From positions 1 to 21,376 of the forward strand of contig JAZTWV010000001.1 of NCBI GenBank assembly GCA_045636145.1: a stretch of 21,376 nt of DNA, in the 5' to 3' direction. The translations under genes were made by a program, and so were the position numbers. The stretch is from Flemingiibacterium sp045636145. Its GTDB lineage: Bacteria > Bacillota > Clostridia > Oscillospirales > CAG-272. Under the pieces are notes generated by a model that was not told the DNA's origin, did no database searches, and saw nothing but the letters and a program-made list of their open reading frames with translations. Below, in pieces: positions 1 through 7,673 of the stretch. Positions within the stretch are counted from its first letter, which is position 1, and each line of letters starts with the position of its first letter.

Positions 1-958
1 CCGATGCACTTACATCGCCGCACAAAGTGACAACATCAACGCCATCAACCGCTGTACTGTAAACCTTTGCATTGTCTGCAAGTACGATCTTGCCGGACTT
101 GGCGGTTGTTTTATAGGTTACAGTCACCCAAGTGTTTTCAGTCAATCTATTTTGGGAAGCGAACTTCATCATAATACGATAAGCACCAAACTTACCGGGT
201 ACATGCTTTTCGTATGTCAGCTGCAGTGCGTTCTCTGCGGCATTATCCTTGTACGCGCCCTGCTCCTTGGTAGGGTCAAGCAGAATCACACCGCTGTCTT
301 TACGTGTCTGCTGACTTCTCATCTTAGCAACAACTGCATTACTGTTCGCAGAAGCAGCAGGTGCAGTTGAATCCGCCACAGTTGTACCCGCAACTTGTGC
401 ATTAGGTTCAGGAATCTTTGGCTCATAGGACTTTGCATCTTCTTTAGACTTAAAGAAGCACACTTCGCTAATGTATACACCTTCGTTTTCACCATCTACG
501 GTGAAGTAAAGAGTATTGTGTGCGCCTCTATTGAAGCGGTCAAGTATTCCAGAACCGGATATCTTAAGCTGTACAGGCTCAGTAGTCACCCATTTCCCGT
601 CCGATGCACTTACATCGCCGCACAAAGTGACAACATCAACGCCATCAACCGCTGTACTGTAAACCTTTGCATTGTCTGCAAGTACGATCTTGCCGGACTT
701 TGCGGTTGTTTTATAGGTTACAGTCACCCAAGTGTTTTCGGTCAACCTATTTGGGGAAGCGAACTTCATCATAATACGATAAGCACCAAACTTACCGGGT
801 ACATGCTTTTCGTATGTCAGCTGCAGTGCGTTCTCTGCGGAATTATCCTTGTACGCGCCCTGCTCCTTGGTAGGGTCAAGCAGAATCACACCGCTGTCTT
901 TACGCGTCTGCTGACTATTCATCTTAGCAACAACCGCATTGCTGTTCGCGGAAGCAGC
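1..958 (-). repeat. in-frame tandem repeat, 600-base period
   Basis: Bases 1-358 match 601-958 with 11 differences by my count, at an exact spacing of 600 bases (200 codons). The copy boundary falls at residue 25 of the protein, immediately after the signal-peptide cysteine, so the duplicated unit is precisely the mature module plus its linker. More copies may lie left of the window. Confidence 0.95.
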
Positions 959-1030
959 GCATGACAGCACCATAAGGCTTATCAAAGCTGTGAGAACCAC
1001 GCCCAAAATCAGAAAATAACGTTTTTTCAT
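1..1030 (-). CDS. exported repeat protein (probable lipoprotein), 3' end off the window
   Basis: The gene starts at an ATG at 1030, 28 bases after the sialidase-like gene, behind a GGAGGAAT ribosome binding site at 1034-1042, and stays open for 343 codons to the left edge. Residues 1-24 form a signal peptide: MKKR, a hydrophobic stretch, then LMVLSC. The cysteine suggests a lipobox, but Leu at -2 is atypical, so signal peptidase I cleavage after ASA is an alternative. The mature protein is a tandem array of 200-residue units; the first is complete (residues 25-224) and the second is cut by the edge. Each unit has alternating beta-type segments rich in Thr, Val and Tyr and ends in a Pro/Ala/Thr linker, as in modular jelly-roll or carbohydrate-binding surface proteins. 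I recognise no named family. Co-transcription with a sialidase-fold gene suggests a role in glycan capture, which is inference. Confidence 0.8.
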   Translation of the reverse strand, partial: MKKRYFLILGVVLTALISLMVLSCAASANSNAVVAKMNSQQTRKDSGVILLDPTKEQGAYKDNSAENALQLTYEKHVPGKFGAYRIMMKFASPNRLTENTWVTVTYKTTAKSGKIVLADNAKVYSTAVDGVDVVTLCGDVSASDGKWVTTEPVQLKISGSGILDRFNRGAHNTLYFTVDGENEGVYISEVCFFKSKEDAKSYEPKIPEPNAQVAGTTVADSTAPAASANSNAVVAKMRSQQTRKDSGVILLDPTKEQGAYKDNAAENALQLTYEKHVPGKFGAYRIMMKFASQNRLTENTWVTVTYKTTAKSGKIVLADNAKVYSTAVDGVDVVTLCGDVSAS

Positions 1031-1058
1031 ATTATTCCTCCTTATTATATTTTTAACA

Positions 1059-2309
1059 TTATTGCTTCAATTTAGCATCCAACTCGGAAAGCTTAAACCG
1101 AACTGTCATCACATATGGCAGATCGCCGTTTGTCCAGTGTCCGTATGTGGTAGCTGCTATGGTATCGTCAGGCAAAACCACAACTCCGGGGTATCCGCAG
1201 TCATGCATACAGTCATGCGTAGGATAGTTTTTCATAATAAAGATACGGTACTGCCCTTCTGCACTGTTGACAATATCATCATACGTTCCGACCCATCCAA
1301 CCCACGAGCCTCTTGTAGGGCTTATGTGAGCCATGTCACGGAAGGTGATAAACAGTCTTCCATCGTGCGTATAGCGTATGCAGTGACGGTCACCCGTTAA
1401 TGCCGCCGGAAGCTCCTGAGGCTCCGTCCATGTTTCGCCGTTGTCATTACTGAAGATCACAAAAGCATTACGCTTACGTCTGTTTTCGCGAAGCAGGACT
1501 GCAATTTGTTTTCCGTCCGGAGAGCGTACAGCCGCAGGCTCGCAGTATCCGAGTTCGTCCGAGGCTGCTATTACTTTGGGCTCACCCCAAGTCAAACCGC
1601 CATCCACGGATTTTATTGCATAAATCGTATATACAGGTGATGTGACACGTGTACTGTGCGATTCATAGATTTTTTCCCATACATCGCCGGGGCGCTCCAA
1701 GGTTACGATCCAATGGTGTCTCTGCTCGCTCCAAGTCTTGCCGCCGTCAAAGGAATCGCGGTACATAAGTCTTGTACGGACATCATTACCTTCTCCGGTA
1801 CGGTATACCTCTATTTTTTGATCGCATCCGCCTTTGAAGAAATTTCCCTCATCGTGGAAAAATGCCATATATTCACCGGGACCGGTGCAAATGATGTCTC
1901 CCACGCCAACGATTCCACCATAATCACCGATAGGTTCAAGCTCGGACCATGTTTCACCACCATCCTCCGAATGTGCCATGCGGAGAGGGTAAAATCCGCT
2001 GAACATCAACAGATGGCAGGTGCCTGCCTTATCGTAGGTTTTAAAAATAGTCGGCACTTCAAGCGATGTGCTCCAGCTGTCGGGCACAGGAAGGCGCTCA
2101 CCCCAAGTTTTTCCGCCATCGGTACTCTTTTTCATTGCAATCTGACCGCCACCATGGCATTTGGGATAAACACAAAATACGGTCTTGTTGTCATCCATAA
2201 GTACTGTTGTAGGGTGTCCTAGATAAAGTCCGTCTTCTCTGTCAACTAAAAACTGACGTTCTGTTTCGTTTGAGATGTCCACAATCGGAATCGTATAACC
2301 TTTTTCCAT
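1059..2309 (-). CDS. sialidase-fold (BNR/Asp-box) glycosidase-like protein
   Basis: This 416-residue protein has five Asp-boxes of the S-x-D-x-G-x-T-W type, at residues 62-69, 114-121, 186-193, 234-241 and 287-294. They mark the six-bladed beta-propeller of the sialidase superfamily (GH33 and relatives). Residues resembling the catalytic set are Glu257 in CEP, Arg274 in LLREN and Arg324 in FRD. The usual N-terminal FRIP-like arginine motif is replaced by GHPTT (31-35), so sialic acid may not be the substrate. It has no signal peptide or membrane segment and is therefore probably cytoplasmic. The ATG at 2309 has an AAGGAG site 6 bases upstream. It is the first gene of a leftward transcript that continues into the repeat protein. 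A sialidase superfamily member is well supported; the exact substrate is unknown. Confidence 0.85.
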   Translation of the reverse strand: MEKGYTIPIVDISNETERQFLVDREDGLYLGHPTTVLMDDNKTVFCVYPKCHGGGQIAMKKSTDGGKTWGERLPVPDSWSTSLEVPTIFKTYDKAGTCHLLMFSGFYPLRMAHSEDGGETWSELEPIGDYGGIVGVGDIICTGPGEYMAFFHDEGNFFKGGCDQKIEVYRTGEGNDVRTRLMYRDSFDGGKTWSEQRHHWIVTLERPGDVWEKIYESHSTRVTSPVYTIYAIKSVDGGLTWGEPKVIAASDELGYCEPAAVRSPDGKQIAVLLRENRRKRNAFVIFSNDNGETWTEPQELPAALTGDRHCIRYTHDGRLFITFRDMAHISPTRGSWVGWVGTYDDIVNSAEGQYRIFIMKNYPTHDCMHDCGYPGVVVLPDDTIAATTYGHWTNGDLPYVMTVRFKLSELDAKLKQ

Positions 2310-2377
2310 AGGGTACTCCTTATAACATATATCATTGAATTCGTGAAGTTGCCCACTCGGCTACCTTCTCACTTTGA

Positions 2378-2407
2378 ATTATAGCATATAAACAATATTA
2401 GTGTCAA
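2378..2407 (-). promoter_or_regulatory. sigma-A promoter for the sialidase-like/repeat-protein operon
   Basis: On the minus strand TTGACA (2402-2407) and TATAAT (2378-2383) are separated by 18 bases. Both boxes match consensus and lead into the gene starting at 2309. Confidence 0.85.
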
Positions 2408-2516
2408 CCCATTCTTCCAAAGATGACATAATGTTTATTTTTTACCATTATAATGAGATGCAGATCAATGATTTAACACTGTATGCTATGATTTTGAATC
2501 AATTTTTCACACCCAC

Positions 2517-2545
2517 TTGACAAGCGCAAAAAAATGGTGTATAAT
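2517..2545 (+). promoter_or_regulatory. sigma-A promoter for the GH78-like/esterase operon
   Basis: TTGACA (2517-2522), a 17-base spacer and TATAAT (2540-2545) make a full consensus promoter upstream of the gene at 2738. The leader between them is about 185 bases and contains no recognised structure. Confidence 0.88.
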
Positions 2546-2737
2546 CGTAAAAAAATGAGTGAGTTTGAGTTATGTGTTTCCGCTTTTTGGCAACGAATGG
2601 TACGTATGGAAATAATGGTACACACAAACATTCGATTTGGTTACAAAAGTTACATTGTTCGCAGGAACTTTTTTCCTATATTAGTCGTTAGCGGACTCGT
2701 ACTGCAAGTCACTCTTATATAAAAAGGATGTAAAAAA

Positions 2738-4828
2738 ATGTTTATTTGGCTCTCTCCGGAGTATTATCCGGACTATCAAAAGACGGAACCGAACAAACCG
2801 GTGAAGTTCTGCATTTCCGAATTTCGCAAGGAGTTAAAAACGCCAACCAGCATATCAAGAATTGAACTTGATGTATTTGCAGATGTAACCTATAGCCTTT
2901 GGTGCAACAATACTTTTATTGGCAACGGTCCTGTTGCAACCGGACATGAAATGAAGGAAGAACCTCCGACTTTACGGCAATATACTAATCATTATACCCT
3001 GTATCCTGCCTGTGAAAGTCTATCTTTTTACGCCGAGGTAAATCCGCGGCCTCTCAAGCCGTTTATGTACGAAATATCCCACGGCAAACCTTGCTTTATG
3101 CTTTCGGCACATCTCTATATGAACGATGGCACAGAACAGATAATCACAACAGATGAAACGTGGGATTGCCGTCCCTCATCGGTATATACCAGCCTGTTTG
3201 ATACAGACTATACGCGCACCGAAAATCAGTGGACCAAAGCCGTTTCTACTGAATCTGTTTGGAACCTGTATCCCTCTCCCATTCCGAATCTCACCGAAGA
3301 GTACATATATCCTATTGACGCAAGAACCGTAACAGTAGCCCCGGGTGATACCGCAGAATTCACAGTTGAATTTGACAAAATCTATGCGGCACATCCCGCG
3401 TTTTCCCTTAATGCAAACGACAACTGTACCGTTTATCTTGAAGCGAAAGAGCAGGACAATCTCGAAGGCTTTACTTTTACTGTAAAGACAGACAAACCTA
3501 TTACTTACCGTGCACGTCCATACGCAAGTGTGGGAATGTACCGTGTTCGCATCGAAAATAACGGTGCTAAAACGGTAACAATGTCCGACATCCATGCGAT
3601 CTCAACTCACTATCCCGATAAAGACGAAAGCTTTCTCGTCACATCGGATGAGCGCATCAATAAGCTGTATGCAGTTGGAAAACACACACTGCAAATTTGC
3701 CGCCAAACACTACATCTTGACAGTCCCAAGCACTGTGAGCCGCTGATTTGCCCAGGCGATTACATGATCGAAAGCCTCATGGCATACATGACATTCGGTG
3801 ATGGCAGACTCACCCGTTTTGATATCGTGCGCATAGCAGATATAATAAGAAAGCAGGACGGACTTATGTTCCATCCCACTTACAGTATGTTCTGGCTGCA
3901 AATGCTCTACGATTATTACATATTTACCGCAGACCGTTCCATACTTTCCGAATGCGATGATGCTATCGAAATTTTAATGAAGCGATTCCACAGCTATATC
4001 GGTGATAACGGACTTCTTGAAAAATCACCAAGCTATATGTTTGTGGATTGGATCGGTGTTGACGGATATTCACTTCACCATCCACCCAAGGCACTCGGTC
4101 AGACCGTGCTATGTGCTTGTTACCACAACGGACTGCAGCTTTGCGAAAAAATCTACCGTGAACTTGGGAATGCTGCACTTGCGAAACTGTACGCGGAACG
4201 TGCAAAGGCACTTAAAACTGCAATTTACACTCATCTTTATGTTCACGAAAAAGGACTTTTCAAAGACGGACTTAACACGCCAAACGAGATTCCGGAGGGC
4301 GAATGGCTCCCGCCAAACACTGATAAGATATATTTTTCAAAACAGACCAATATTCTTGCCGTGCTGTACGATCTTTGCGAAAACGAGACTCATGAAAAAG
4401 ATATTCTCAATCGCATCATAAGAGACAATACACTTCCCGATTTCCAACCCTATTTTGCCCACTTCCTGCTTGATGCTGTAGTTAAAACAGACACCTTTGA
4501 AAAATATGGAATGGATATCATCTCCCGTTGGTTCCCGATGATCGAAGACTCGCCTAAAGGGCTTGCTGAAGGATGGATCAGTCCGCCAAATTATATTTTT
4601 GACCATAGCCATGCATGGGGCGGAACACCTGTATATCAACTGCCGCGAAATTTGCTCGGCTTAACAATCATAGAACCCGGATTCAAAAAAATAGTGTTGA
4701 ACCCTCAGCTCTTTGGTCTTGAATATGCAGATGTTCAAATACCTACACCTTACGGCACGCTTCGCGTTATACAGAAAAAAGGAGAAGCTCCGATTATCTT
4801 CGTTCCTGATGGAATCGAGCTTGTATAG
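2738..4828 (+). CDS. GH78-like (alpha-L-rhamnosidase family) glycoside hydrolase
   Basis: This 696-residue protein has the build of GH78-type enzymes: N-terminal beta-sandwich modules (about 1-290), an (alpha/alpha)6 six-hairpin catalytic domain (about 300-640) and a small C-terminal beta domain. The segment DSPKHCEPLICPGDY (328-342) sits where classical alpha-L-rhamnosidases carry DCPxRDExxGWxGD, so several acidic and Arg positions differ. Further landmarks are FVDW (435-438), HHPPKALGQT and SHAWGGTPVYQLP near residue 625. There is no signal peptide, so it is probably cytoplasmic. The ATG follows AAAGGATG by a good distance. The SGNH esterase starts 47 bases downstream, suggesting that the pair removes sugars and acyl groups from one plant or host oligosaccharide. 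The family is confident; rhamnose specificity is inferred. Confidence 0.85.
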   Translation: MFIWLSPEYYPDYQKTEPNKPVKFCISEFRKELKTPTSISRIELDVFADVTYSLWCNNTFIGNGPVATGHEMKEEPPTLRQYTNHYTLYPACESLSFYAEVNPRPLKPFMYEISHGKPCFMLSAHLYMNDGTEQIITTDETWDCRPSSVYTSLFDTDYTRTENQWTKAVSTESVWNLYPSPIPNLTEEYIYPIDARTVTVAPGDTAEFTVEFDKIYAAHPAFSLNANDNCTVYLEAKEQDNLEGFTFTVKTDKPITYRARPYASVGMYRVRIENNGAKTVTMSDIHAISTHYPDKDESFLVTSDERINKLYAVGKHTLQICRQTLHLDSPKHCEPLICPGDYMIESLMAYMTFGDGRLTRFDIVRIADIIRKQDGLMFHPTYSMFWLQMLYDYYIFTADRSILSECDDAIEILMKRFHSYIGDNGLLEKSPSYMFVDWIGVDGYSLHHPPKALGQTVLCACYHNGLQLCEKIYRELGNAALAKLYAERAKALKTAIYTHLYVHEKGLFKDGLNTPNEIPEGEWLPPNTDKIYFSKQTNILAVLYDLCENETHEKDILNRIIRDNTLPDFQPYFAHFLLDAVVKTDTFEKYGMDIISRWFPMIEDSPKGLAEGWISPPNYIFDHSHAWGGTPVYQLPRNLLGLTIIEPGFKKIVLNPQLFGLEYADVQIPTPYGTLRVIQKKGEAPIIFVPDGIELV

Positions 4829-4875
4829 TTCTCCATGCAGGCATAAACGTATTTTAATTTTGAAAGGACATCAAA

Positions 4876-5856
4876 ATGAAGCTCGATCTTCCAACTATTA
4901 AAGAAATAACCGTAGGTGCTGTAAAAGTATTTGAAGAAAACGGCGAATTTATTTTCCGTAGATTTACCGATGAGGAAACACGCTATTACGGTGTATACCG
5001 CGACAAGCATTTTGAAGAACAGACGCTTGCCACAGCCGGTATCAGAATTGCATTTGAAACCGATTCACGTAAACTGTCATTTGATTACAGGCTGATAAGT
5101 TTGCCTTGGCGGCCGTACGGTTATTTTGATATTACAGTAAACGGAGTTATCGTTTTGCATGAGGGAATACAAAGCGGCGATGGTAAGGGACACATTGATA
5201 TCTCGCTCGACACGGGAACTAAAAATATTGAATTGTGGTTCTCCTGGTCCAAATGTATGACAATTTCTAATGTTACCGTTGATGACGCTGCGATCCTGGT
5301 TCCGAAAAAACGCAGCTATACTATGATAAACTACGGTGATTCCATAACTCACGGATACGACTCAATATATCCGTCGCTTTCTTATGCCAGCCAATTAGCA
5401 CTCATATTGGATGCTGATGCTTCAAATAAGGCTGTAGGCGGTGATCGCTTTTTCCCGGAAATACTGGAGCTTGACAACGGCATAGATTCACCCGACATTA
5501 TAACGGTAGCCTACGGCACAAACGATTGGGTATCTCATACACGTCCCACACTTGAAAGACGCAGCCGCGAATTTTTCACTGCACTTTCAAATAAATATCC
5601 CACTGCCAAAATATTTGCCGTTACTCCGATATGGCGTGCAAAAAACGAACAGGTGGTAAAATTCGGCGAACCGTGCACGGCTGTGGAAGCGCTAATGCGT
5701 GAAGTTTGTCATGCTCTTCCTAATGTCACCGTAATAAACGGCTGGAATTTGACACCGCATACACTTGATTTTTATGTTGACGGACTGCATCCTAACGATC
5801 TCGGAATGAGTTTGTACGCAAAAAATCTAGCTGGTGAAATAAAAAATCATCTGTGA
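4876..5856 (+). CDS. SGNH/GDSL-family esterase with N-terminal beta-sandwich domain
   Basis: This 326-residue protein carries the SGNH hydrolase blocks in order: NYGDSI with Ser156, AVGG with Gly188, GTND with Asn216, and DGLHPND with Asp302 and His305 of the catalytic triad. Residues 1-140 form a beta-rich N-terminal domain like that of bacterial carbohydrate esterases of the CE2 type. The likely role is removal of acetyl or other acyl groups from an oligosaccharide. There is no signal peptide, consistent with cytoplasmic action beside the GH78-like enzyme. The ATG is preceded by GAAAGGA, and the gene is second in the rightward operon. A long hairpin terminator begins 58 bases after its stop. 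Confidence 0.87.
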   Translation: MKLDLPTIKEITVGAVKVFEENGEFIFRRFTDEETRYYGVYRDKHFEEQTLATAGIRIAFETDSRKLSFDYRLISLPWRPYGYFDITVNGVIVLHEGIQSGDGKGHIDISLDTGTKNIELWFSWSKCMTISNVTVDDAAILVPKKRSYTMINYGDSITHGYDSIYPSLSYASQLALILDADASNKAVGGDRFFPEILELDNGIDSPDIITVAYGTNDWVSHTRPTLERRSREFFTALSNKYPTAKIFAVTPIWRAKNEQVVKFGEPCTAVEALMREVCHALPNVTVINGWNLTPHTLDFYVDGLHPNDLGMSLYAKNLAGEIKNHL

Positions 5857-6321
5857 AACTTCGGCTCTATGTAAACAGTTGGAGTAAAAGAAAACAAAAA
5901 ATAAAATAACCAATAAAAGTGGTGCATCGAAGCGAAGATGCACCACTTTTGCTGTACGGATATGTCGTACCTTGACAAAGTTTATCGTTGCAAGCGTGAT
6001 TTTCGTGAACGCATACACGGCAATGGCGATCATGACGATCTCGTGAAAGACAGTACCTCTGTCCGCCGCAACAGCAAGTACTACAGTTCCTGCGAGCGGT
6101 ACGGACAGCACCATCAGCATGATACCGGCAAATTTTGTAACAAACCGACCGTTTCGCTTTGTCATGATAACAGCGTATCGGGCGGTACTTAAAATCACAT
6201 AATATATGCCCACCGTGAACAGCCACCATGAGCGCTCCATCACGCCGAAAACGATGTGATATGCACTGAACGCGATATTGAACGCTAAACTGACGAGCGC
6301 AGACTTAAGGATTCTGTCCAT
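5827..6321 (-). pseudogene. membrane protein gene, truncated at its 3' end
   Basis: From the ATG at 6321 the frame encodes a hydrophobic protein with about four membrane segments in its first 115 residues (for example IYYVILSTARYAVIM and AGIMLMVLSVPLAGTVVLAVA). I know the general type as uncharacterised Firmicutes integral membrane proteins. After residue 123 (HIRTAK) the frame runs into the inverted-repeat terminator at 5915-5950 and then antisense into the end of the esterase gene, giving an artefactual tail before a TAG at 5827. The genuine C-terminal half appears to be deleted. Its start overlaps the end of the ancestral TetR frame by 17 bases, so the two were once translationally coupled. 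Truncation is inferred from the tail reading through the terminator and from my recollection that relatives are longer. Confidence 0.65.
5915..5950. terminator. hairpin terminator between convergent genes
   Basis: A perfect 14-base stem (5915-5928 with 5937-5950) encloses an 8-base loop. The right arm ends in TTTT and the left arm is preceded by an A-rich run, so it can act in both directions. It ends the glycosidase/esterase transcript. The truncated membrane gene from the right reads straight through it, which supports loss of that gene's own 3' end. Confidence 0.85.
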
Positions 6322-6846
6322 GGATTTTCAGCTTTCCGAGAACGCACTCGATGATGACACCGATAATTGTATCAATGCTGTCGATGCAGTCACCGACGAG
6401 CCATTCCATAGCGATCGCCGTGATACCGGAAAGGTAGAATTCATGACATAGCCCCTAGTGTTTTCGGGAAAGTCAAAGCGCGCGAGAATCGGGTCGAAAA
6501 TGTATGTAAACATCTTTTCATACACCTTATCAAATCCCATAGAGCCAAGCTCACGCACGGCGGTTTTGAACAGCCGCTGATTGTCCTTTATAAATGTCAG
6601 ATACGGTATCAGATATTCGGGCGTGATAAACAAAAGATCTTTAAGCTCGATCTTGGAATAGCGGAGGGTGATACTTTCTTTGTCAACTGTGAAATATGAA
6701 AGAAAGCGGTCGAGGATGTGCTGTGTGGCTTCTTTTAGTAGGTCGGACGTGTTGTTGTAGTGCAGATAAAAGGTGGAGCGGTTCACACCTGCCTTCTCGC
6801 ATATCTACTTGACGATGGATTCTGCGTAGATTTTGTCTGTGTTCAT
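6305..6846 (-). pseudogene. TetR-family regulator, broken by a nonsense codon and a frameshift
   Basis: The frame begins at an ATG at 6846 behind AGAGG. Codon 14 is TAG (6805-6807), directly before ICEKAGVNRSTFYLHY, the recognition-helix signature of TetR regulators; relatives usually have Glu there, so GAG to TAG is the simplest change. The frame continues through a normal TetR-like core, then shifts near GYVMN. One frame over, the expected C-terminus reads EFYLSGITAIAMEWLVGD and ends at TAA (6305), 17 bases inside the membrane gene. One base lost, or two gained, would explain the shift. Helix 1 also looks short. Restarting at the ATG at 6786 would give 152 residues without a complete HTH. 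The gene is therefore most likely dead; an assembly error would need to explain two independent lesions. Confidence 0.8.
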
Positions 6847-6902
6847 TTTGTTACCTCTTTTCATGTGATGTCTATATTGTACCAAATGAAAAAGGAAATC
6901 GG

Positions 6903-6930
6903 AACAACACGTTTGCAAAAATGTGTTGTT
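6903..6930. promoter_or_regulatory. inverted repeat, probable TetR operator
   Basis: AACAACAC (6903-6910) and GTGTTGTT (6923-6930) are perfect 8-base arms around a 12-base centre. They lie just downstream of the leftward promoter at 6943-6971, where a TetR autorepressor normally binds. Assignment to the broken regulator is inferred from position. Confidence 0.6.
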
Positions 6931-6942
6931 TTCAGAGATTTT

Positions 6943-6971
6943 ATTATACCACATATTTAGCCAAATAACAA
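6943..6971 (-). promoter_or_regulatory. promoter of the broken tetR/membrane gene unit
   Basis: On the minus strand TTGTTA (6966-6971), a 17-base spacer and TATAAT (6943-6948) precede the tetR start at 6846. The promoter looks intact although both genes it serves are damaged. Confidence 0.7.
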
Positions 6972-7075
6972 CAGCATCACGATGAAATTTCCGTCACTGC
7001 GAATTTTCAGCTGCCGTCATAAATCACCGTCCCACAGCATACACTGATTCACAAACATATTTTCACGGGTGAATA

Positions 7076-7600
7076 ATGAAACGATCAATAAATCTATGGC
7101 AGCTGATGGGCTTTGCTGTCACCTCGTTTGTAGGTACTATATTACATTTCCTGTATGATTGGCTTGGGAAAGCCGTGTGGATAGCTCCTTTTTCGGGCGT
7201 TAACGAATCAACATGGGAGCATATGAAGCTGCTTTTCTGGCCCATGTTTATTTACGCCATCGTGCAGAGCTTTTTCTTTCGTGAGCGCGAAGATTATTTG
7301 TGCGTGAAGCTCCGTGGAATCCTACTCGGTCTTGTTCTGATTCCCGTAATCTTCTACACCTACAATGGCGTGGTCGGAAAATCCCCGGACTTCATCAACA
7401 TCGCGATTTTCTTTATCTCTGCTGCCACTGCATATATCTATGAAACGCGGCAATTCAATAACGGTACAACACGGTGCAAGTCACCCAAATTGGCATTTGC
7501 GATACTGTGTGTGATTGCTGTTCTGTTTGTGATATTCACACTCGCCACACCGGAAATCGGCATTTTCAAAGACCCTTTGACCGGTACTTACGGCATATAG
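7076..7600 (+). CDS. DUF6512-like membrane protein
   Basis: This 174-residue integral membrane protein has about five hydrophobic segments, beginning near residues 8-26. The first half contains GTILHFLYDW and SGVNESTWEHMKLLFWPM, a conserved pattern I associate with the clostridial DUF6512 family, and the protein ends in DPLTGTYG, also typical. Function is unknown. The ATG follows GGGTG at short distance. It stands alone: the neighbouring tetR remnant is divergent, and a strong terminator follows 23 bases after its stop. Confidence 0.75.
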   Translation: MKRSINLWQLMGFAVTSFVGTILHFLYDWLGKAVWIAPFSGVNESTWEHMKLLFWPMFIYAIVQSFFFREREDYLCVKLRGILLGLVLIPVIFYTYNGVVGKSPDFINIAIFFISAATAYIYETRQFNNGTTRCKSPKLAFAILCVIAVLFVIFTLATPEIGIFKDPLTGTYGI

Positions 7601-7623
7601 ATAAATTTTGATCTTACACAAAT

Positions 7624-7665
7624 ACCGTCGATTCACTTTTTGAAGTGAATCGACGGTGCTTTTTA
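7624..7665. terminator. terminator between convergent genes
   Basis: A 15-base perfect stem (7624-7638 with 7643-7657) with a 4-base loop is followed on the plus strand by GCTTTTTATTTT. It ends the DUF6512-like gene and probably also blocks the leftward cluster ending at 7674. Confidence 0.9.
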
Positions 7666-7673
7666 TTTTAACA

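Larger units (their letters stand above)
2310..2737. other. divergent intergenic region between the two glycan operons
   Basis: This 428-base region holds the two opposing promoters listed separately and two untranslated leaders: about 60 bases toward the sialidase-like gene and about 185 bases toward the GH78-like gene. I see no convincing riboswitch and no strong operator palindrome. A 62-codon reading frame at 2534-2722 begins inside the promoter and has no ribosome binding site, so I do not call it. Confidence 0.7.

Noticed and set aside
395..964. 189-codon plus-strand frame across the repeat gene
   Set aside because: It is antisense to the exported repeat protein, has no ribosome binding site, and is duplicated at 152-370 only because the DNA repeats.
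2352..2368. tRNA-like string GGTAGCCGAGTGGGC on the minus strand in the sialidase leader
   Set aside because: There is no matching acceptor, anticodon or T arm; the resemblance is to a D-arm only.
2534..2722. 62-codon frame in the GH78-like leader
   Set aside because: It starts inside the promoter, before the -10 box, and has no ribosome binding site.
6328..6786. 152-residue TetR frame as an intact gene
   Set aside because: It begins in the middle of the HTH and ends in an out-of-frame tail; the true start and end lie in other positions separated by a stop and a frameshift.
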